Shown here piece after piece: positions 4,951 through 5,774 of a stretch of 5,774 nucleotides of DNA; position 1 is the first letter of the stretch, and every line of letters begins with the position of its first letter. The DNA comes from Methylococcaceae bacterium. Lineage in GTDB: Bacteria; Pseudomonadota; Gammaproteobacteria; Methylococcales; Methylococcaceae. The notes beneath the pieces are model-generated. The model was given only the letters and a program-made list of their open reading frames with translations. It was not told where the DNA came from and did no database searches. A program made the position numbers and the translations under genes. The stretch spans positions 1 to 5,774 of the forward strand of contig VEPB01000546.1 of NCBI GenBank assembly GCA_012026715.1. Direction: 5' to 3'.

Positions 4951-5774
4951 GTGGAAAAACCATTCATTCTGCACATGTTCACCCCCGAGAAGAATCCCAG
5001 CCCGTTCGACGTGAACATGGCTCTGGATGCCGGCTGGCTCTCGACCATTCCCTACACCCAGCTGGAATTGAGCGAGATCACGGGGCTGGTGCAGGACGTG
5101 GTGTTCTCCCGCAGCGCCTCCGGCGTCAAACGCACCGGCATCTTCATCGGCGGCCGCGACGTCAAGGCGGCCATCGACATGTTGCGGGCCGCCCAGAAAT
5201 CCATGGTGCCACCCTTCGAGGTTTCGGTGTTCGCCGATCCCAGCGGCGCTTTCACCACGGCCGCTGCCATGGTGGCCATGGTGGAACGGGAGCTGGAGAA
5301 GAATCACGGCACCAGCCTGCACGGCAAGAACGTGCTGGCCCTGGGCGGCACCGGCCCGGTCGGGCAGATCGCCGCGGTGCTGGCAGCCCAGGCCGGCGCC
5401 AACGTCAAGATCGTCGGCCGCCAGCTGGAAAAGGCCCAGAATATTGCCGCCCAGTGCAACGCCGACTACGGCAGTGGCGCCACCCACATCCAGGGCGCGG
5501 CCGATGCGGACAAGCCGGAGATGATCAAGACCGCCGACGTGGTGTTCGCCACCGCCGCGGCCGGCATCGAAGTGCTGAGCGCCGCCCTGGTCGCTTCGGC
5601 GCCACAGCTGAAGGTCGCGGCGGACGTCAACGCCGTCCCGCCGGCCGGGATCGCCGGCCTGGATGCGTTCCACAAGGGCACCCCCATTGCCGGCTCCAAC
5701 AGCGGCGCGGTCGGCATTGGCGCCCTGGCGATCGGCAACGTCAAATACCAGACCCAGAACCAGCTGCTGAACCA
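4951..5774 (+). CDS. mtdB: NAD(P)-dependent methylene-tetrahydromethanopterin dehydrogenase MtdB, 3' end beyond the window
   Basis: MtdB oxidises methylene-H4MPT to methenyl-H4MPT with NAD(P)+ in the cytoplasm. This is the step after formaldehyde is bound to H4MPT (Fae) and before Mch in the C1 oxidation route of methylotrophs. The visible 274 codons cover most of a protein usually a little under 300 residues. The N-terminal part shows ILHMFTPEKNPSPFDVNMA (6-24), SRSASGVKRTGIFIGG (53-68) and VFADPSGAFTTAAAM (93-107), the MtdB version of the pterin-binding half. A Rossmann fold follows, with GGTGPVG (132-138) and VGRQLEKAQ (155-163). DVNAVPPAGIAGLD (225-238) and VGIGALAIGNVKYQTQ (254-269) are strongly MtdB-like and set it apart from MtdA, the NADP-only paralogue. 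The GTG start has a good ribosome binding site. The frame is intact to the edge. A FolD-type or MtdA identity is much less likely. Confidence 0.93.
   Translation, partial: MEKPFILHMFTPEKNPSPFDVNMALDAGWLSTIPYTQLELSEITGLVQDVVFSRSASGVKRTGIFIGGRDVKAAIDMLRAAQKSMVPPFEVSVFADPSGAFTTAAAMVAMVERELEKNHGTSLHGKNVLALGGTGPVGQIAAVLAAQAGANVKIVGRQLEKAQNIAAQCNADYGSGATHIQGAADADKPEMIKTADVVFATAAAGIEVLSAALVASAPQLKVAADVNAVPPAGIAGLDAFHKGTPIAGSNSGAVGIGALAIGNVKYQTQNQLLN

Noticed and set aside
4924..5673. Leftward 249-codon frame opposite mtdB
   Set aside because: It is the antisense shadow of mtdB, whose own frame contains clear MtdB motifs throughout. The His/Gly/Ala-rich product has no recognisable domain.

Overview
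The window looks like chromosomal DNA of a methylotrophic proteobacterium, most likely a gammaproteobacterial methanotroph (Methylococcales-like). The main reason is a gene entering from the right edge that I read as mtdB, the methylene-tetrahydromethanopterin dehydrogenase of the H4MPT-linked C1 oxidation route. Its G/C-ending codon use and the bacterial UPF0182, ThiO and CCA-encoding tRNA genes fit this. The lineage is an inference, not proven by the window.

Layout, left to right. Positions 1-634 are a low-density stretch of different character: about 44 percent G+C by hand count over 61-210, against visibly higher G+C elsewhere. It holds a nested inverted repeat at the left edge that overlaps the possible 5' end of a leftward gene, a run of small perfect hairpins (154-164, 216-228, 240-259, 264-276), and a broken tyrosine-recombinase gene that keeps only the start of its arm-type DNA-binding domain (319-432). 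A short out-of-frame coding-like tail (431-523) and a direct repeat (580-600) follow. A tRNA-Val(CAC) gene with encoded CCA lies at 635-709 on the minus strand, its 3' end facing this stretch. I read 1-634 as the decayed scar of an integrated element next to a tRNA gene.

From 804 to 4622 two genes run leftward: a large UPF0182 membrane protein (889 aa with the start chosen here) and, 54 bases downstream, a thiO-type FAD-dependent glycine oxidase (364 aa). They probably share a transcript, with the tRNA 94 bases further on in the same direction. A 328-base divergent intergenic region (4623-4950) separates them from mtdB, which reads rightward from a GTG start at 4951 and is cut by the window end after 274 codons.

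The genes belong to separate jobs: formaldehyde oxidation (mtdB), thiamine thiazole precursor or glycine metabolism (thiO), and an envelope protein of unknown function (UPF0182). Nothing in the sequence shows a new multi-gene system. The most unusual material is the repeat-rich recombinase scar at the left.
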